Assembly (NCBI RefSeq): GCF_900115545.1
Contig: NZ_FOWV01000005.1
Coordinates: forward strand, 124,001 to 188,000
Reading direction: 5' to 3'
Source of the DNA: Ralstonia sp. NFACC01
GTDB lineage: Bacteria > Pseudomonadota > Gammaproteobacteria > Burkholderiales > Burkholderiaceae
Length of the DNA stretch: 64,000 nucleotides
The notes beneath the pieces were generated by a model that saw only the letters and a program-made list of their open reading frames with translations, was not told the origin of the DNA and did no database searches. Both the position numbers and the translations under genes were made by a program. Positions 63,989-64,000 of this stretch are shown here, in pieces; position 1 is the stretch's first letter, and every line of letters starts with the position of its first letter.

Positions 63989-64000
63989 AGCATCAACCCC

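Overview
The window looks like a chromosomal segment of a high-GC betaproteobacterium, most probably the genus Ralstonia. The strongest clue is a complete phc quorum-sensing gene set: a phcB-phcS-phcR-phcQ operon (about 32.8-37.8 kb, minus strand) and its LysR output regulator phcA (21.7-22.7 kb) beside gap and fur. The kinase PhcS carries its phosphorylatable histidine at residue 230, as in R. solanacearum. The housekeeping genes fit the same family. I cannot fix the species from the sequence alone. I saw no rRNA, tRNA, insertion sequence, prophage, integrase or CRISPR array.

Layout. 0-4.7 kb: an L-arabonate catabolic module on the minus strand (2-keto-3-deoxy-L-arabonate dehydratase, cut by the window edge; an MFS sugar-acid permease; an IlvD/Edd L-arabonate dehydratase), divergent from a LysR regulator. 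4.7-7.6 kb: YidB-like protein, RsmE, a glyoxalase-fold protein and a GcvA-type LysR regulator. 7.8-18.2 kb: a porin, then a plus-strand sugar operon holding dgoK, the araFGH ABC importer, an SMP-30 lactonase, an aldose 1-epimerase, an SDR sugar dehydrogenase, dgoA and dgoD. Together these form the oxidative De Ley-Doudoroff route from D-galactose to pyruvate and glyceraldehyde 3-phosphate. The next two genes, tktA and gap (18.3-21.4 kb), take up that triose phosphate. 21.5-32.8 kb: phcA, fur, bamE, dapB, leuS, lptE, holA, proA, hemJ and rlmL.

32.8-43.1 kb (minus strand): phcQ, phcR, phcS, phcB, then an orphan response regulator with an enlarged receiver domain, then the proton-translocating transhydrogenase genes pntB, pntAB and pntAA with panD lodged between pntAB and pntAA. 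43.4-51.1 kb: a Nudix hydrolase coupled to mnmA, a membrane-anchored FMN glutamate synthase-like protein, a glutathione S-transferase, purB, and a cytochrome b561 followed by two YceI proteins. 51.2-56.9 kb (minus): the queA-tgt-yajC-secD-secF group. 57-64 kb: recG, a GAF-GGDEF diguanylate cyclase, a membrane metallophosphoesterase, oxyR, a small membrane protein and dps.

The two sugar modules look complementary. The left one has the late L-arabinose enzymes but no importer, sugar dehydrogenase or lactonase inside the window. The right one has exactly those activities, in families that often accept both L-arabinose and D-galactose. The least explained items are a 113-bp long inverted repeat between hemJ and rlmL, the roughly 580-nt apparent leader of phcB, the orphan response regulator beside phcB, and a charged insertion in the RlmL catalytic domain.
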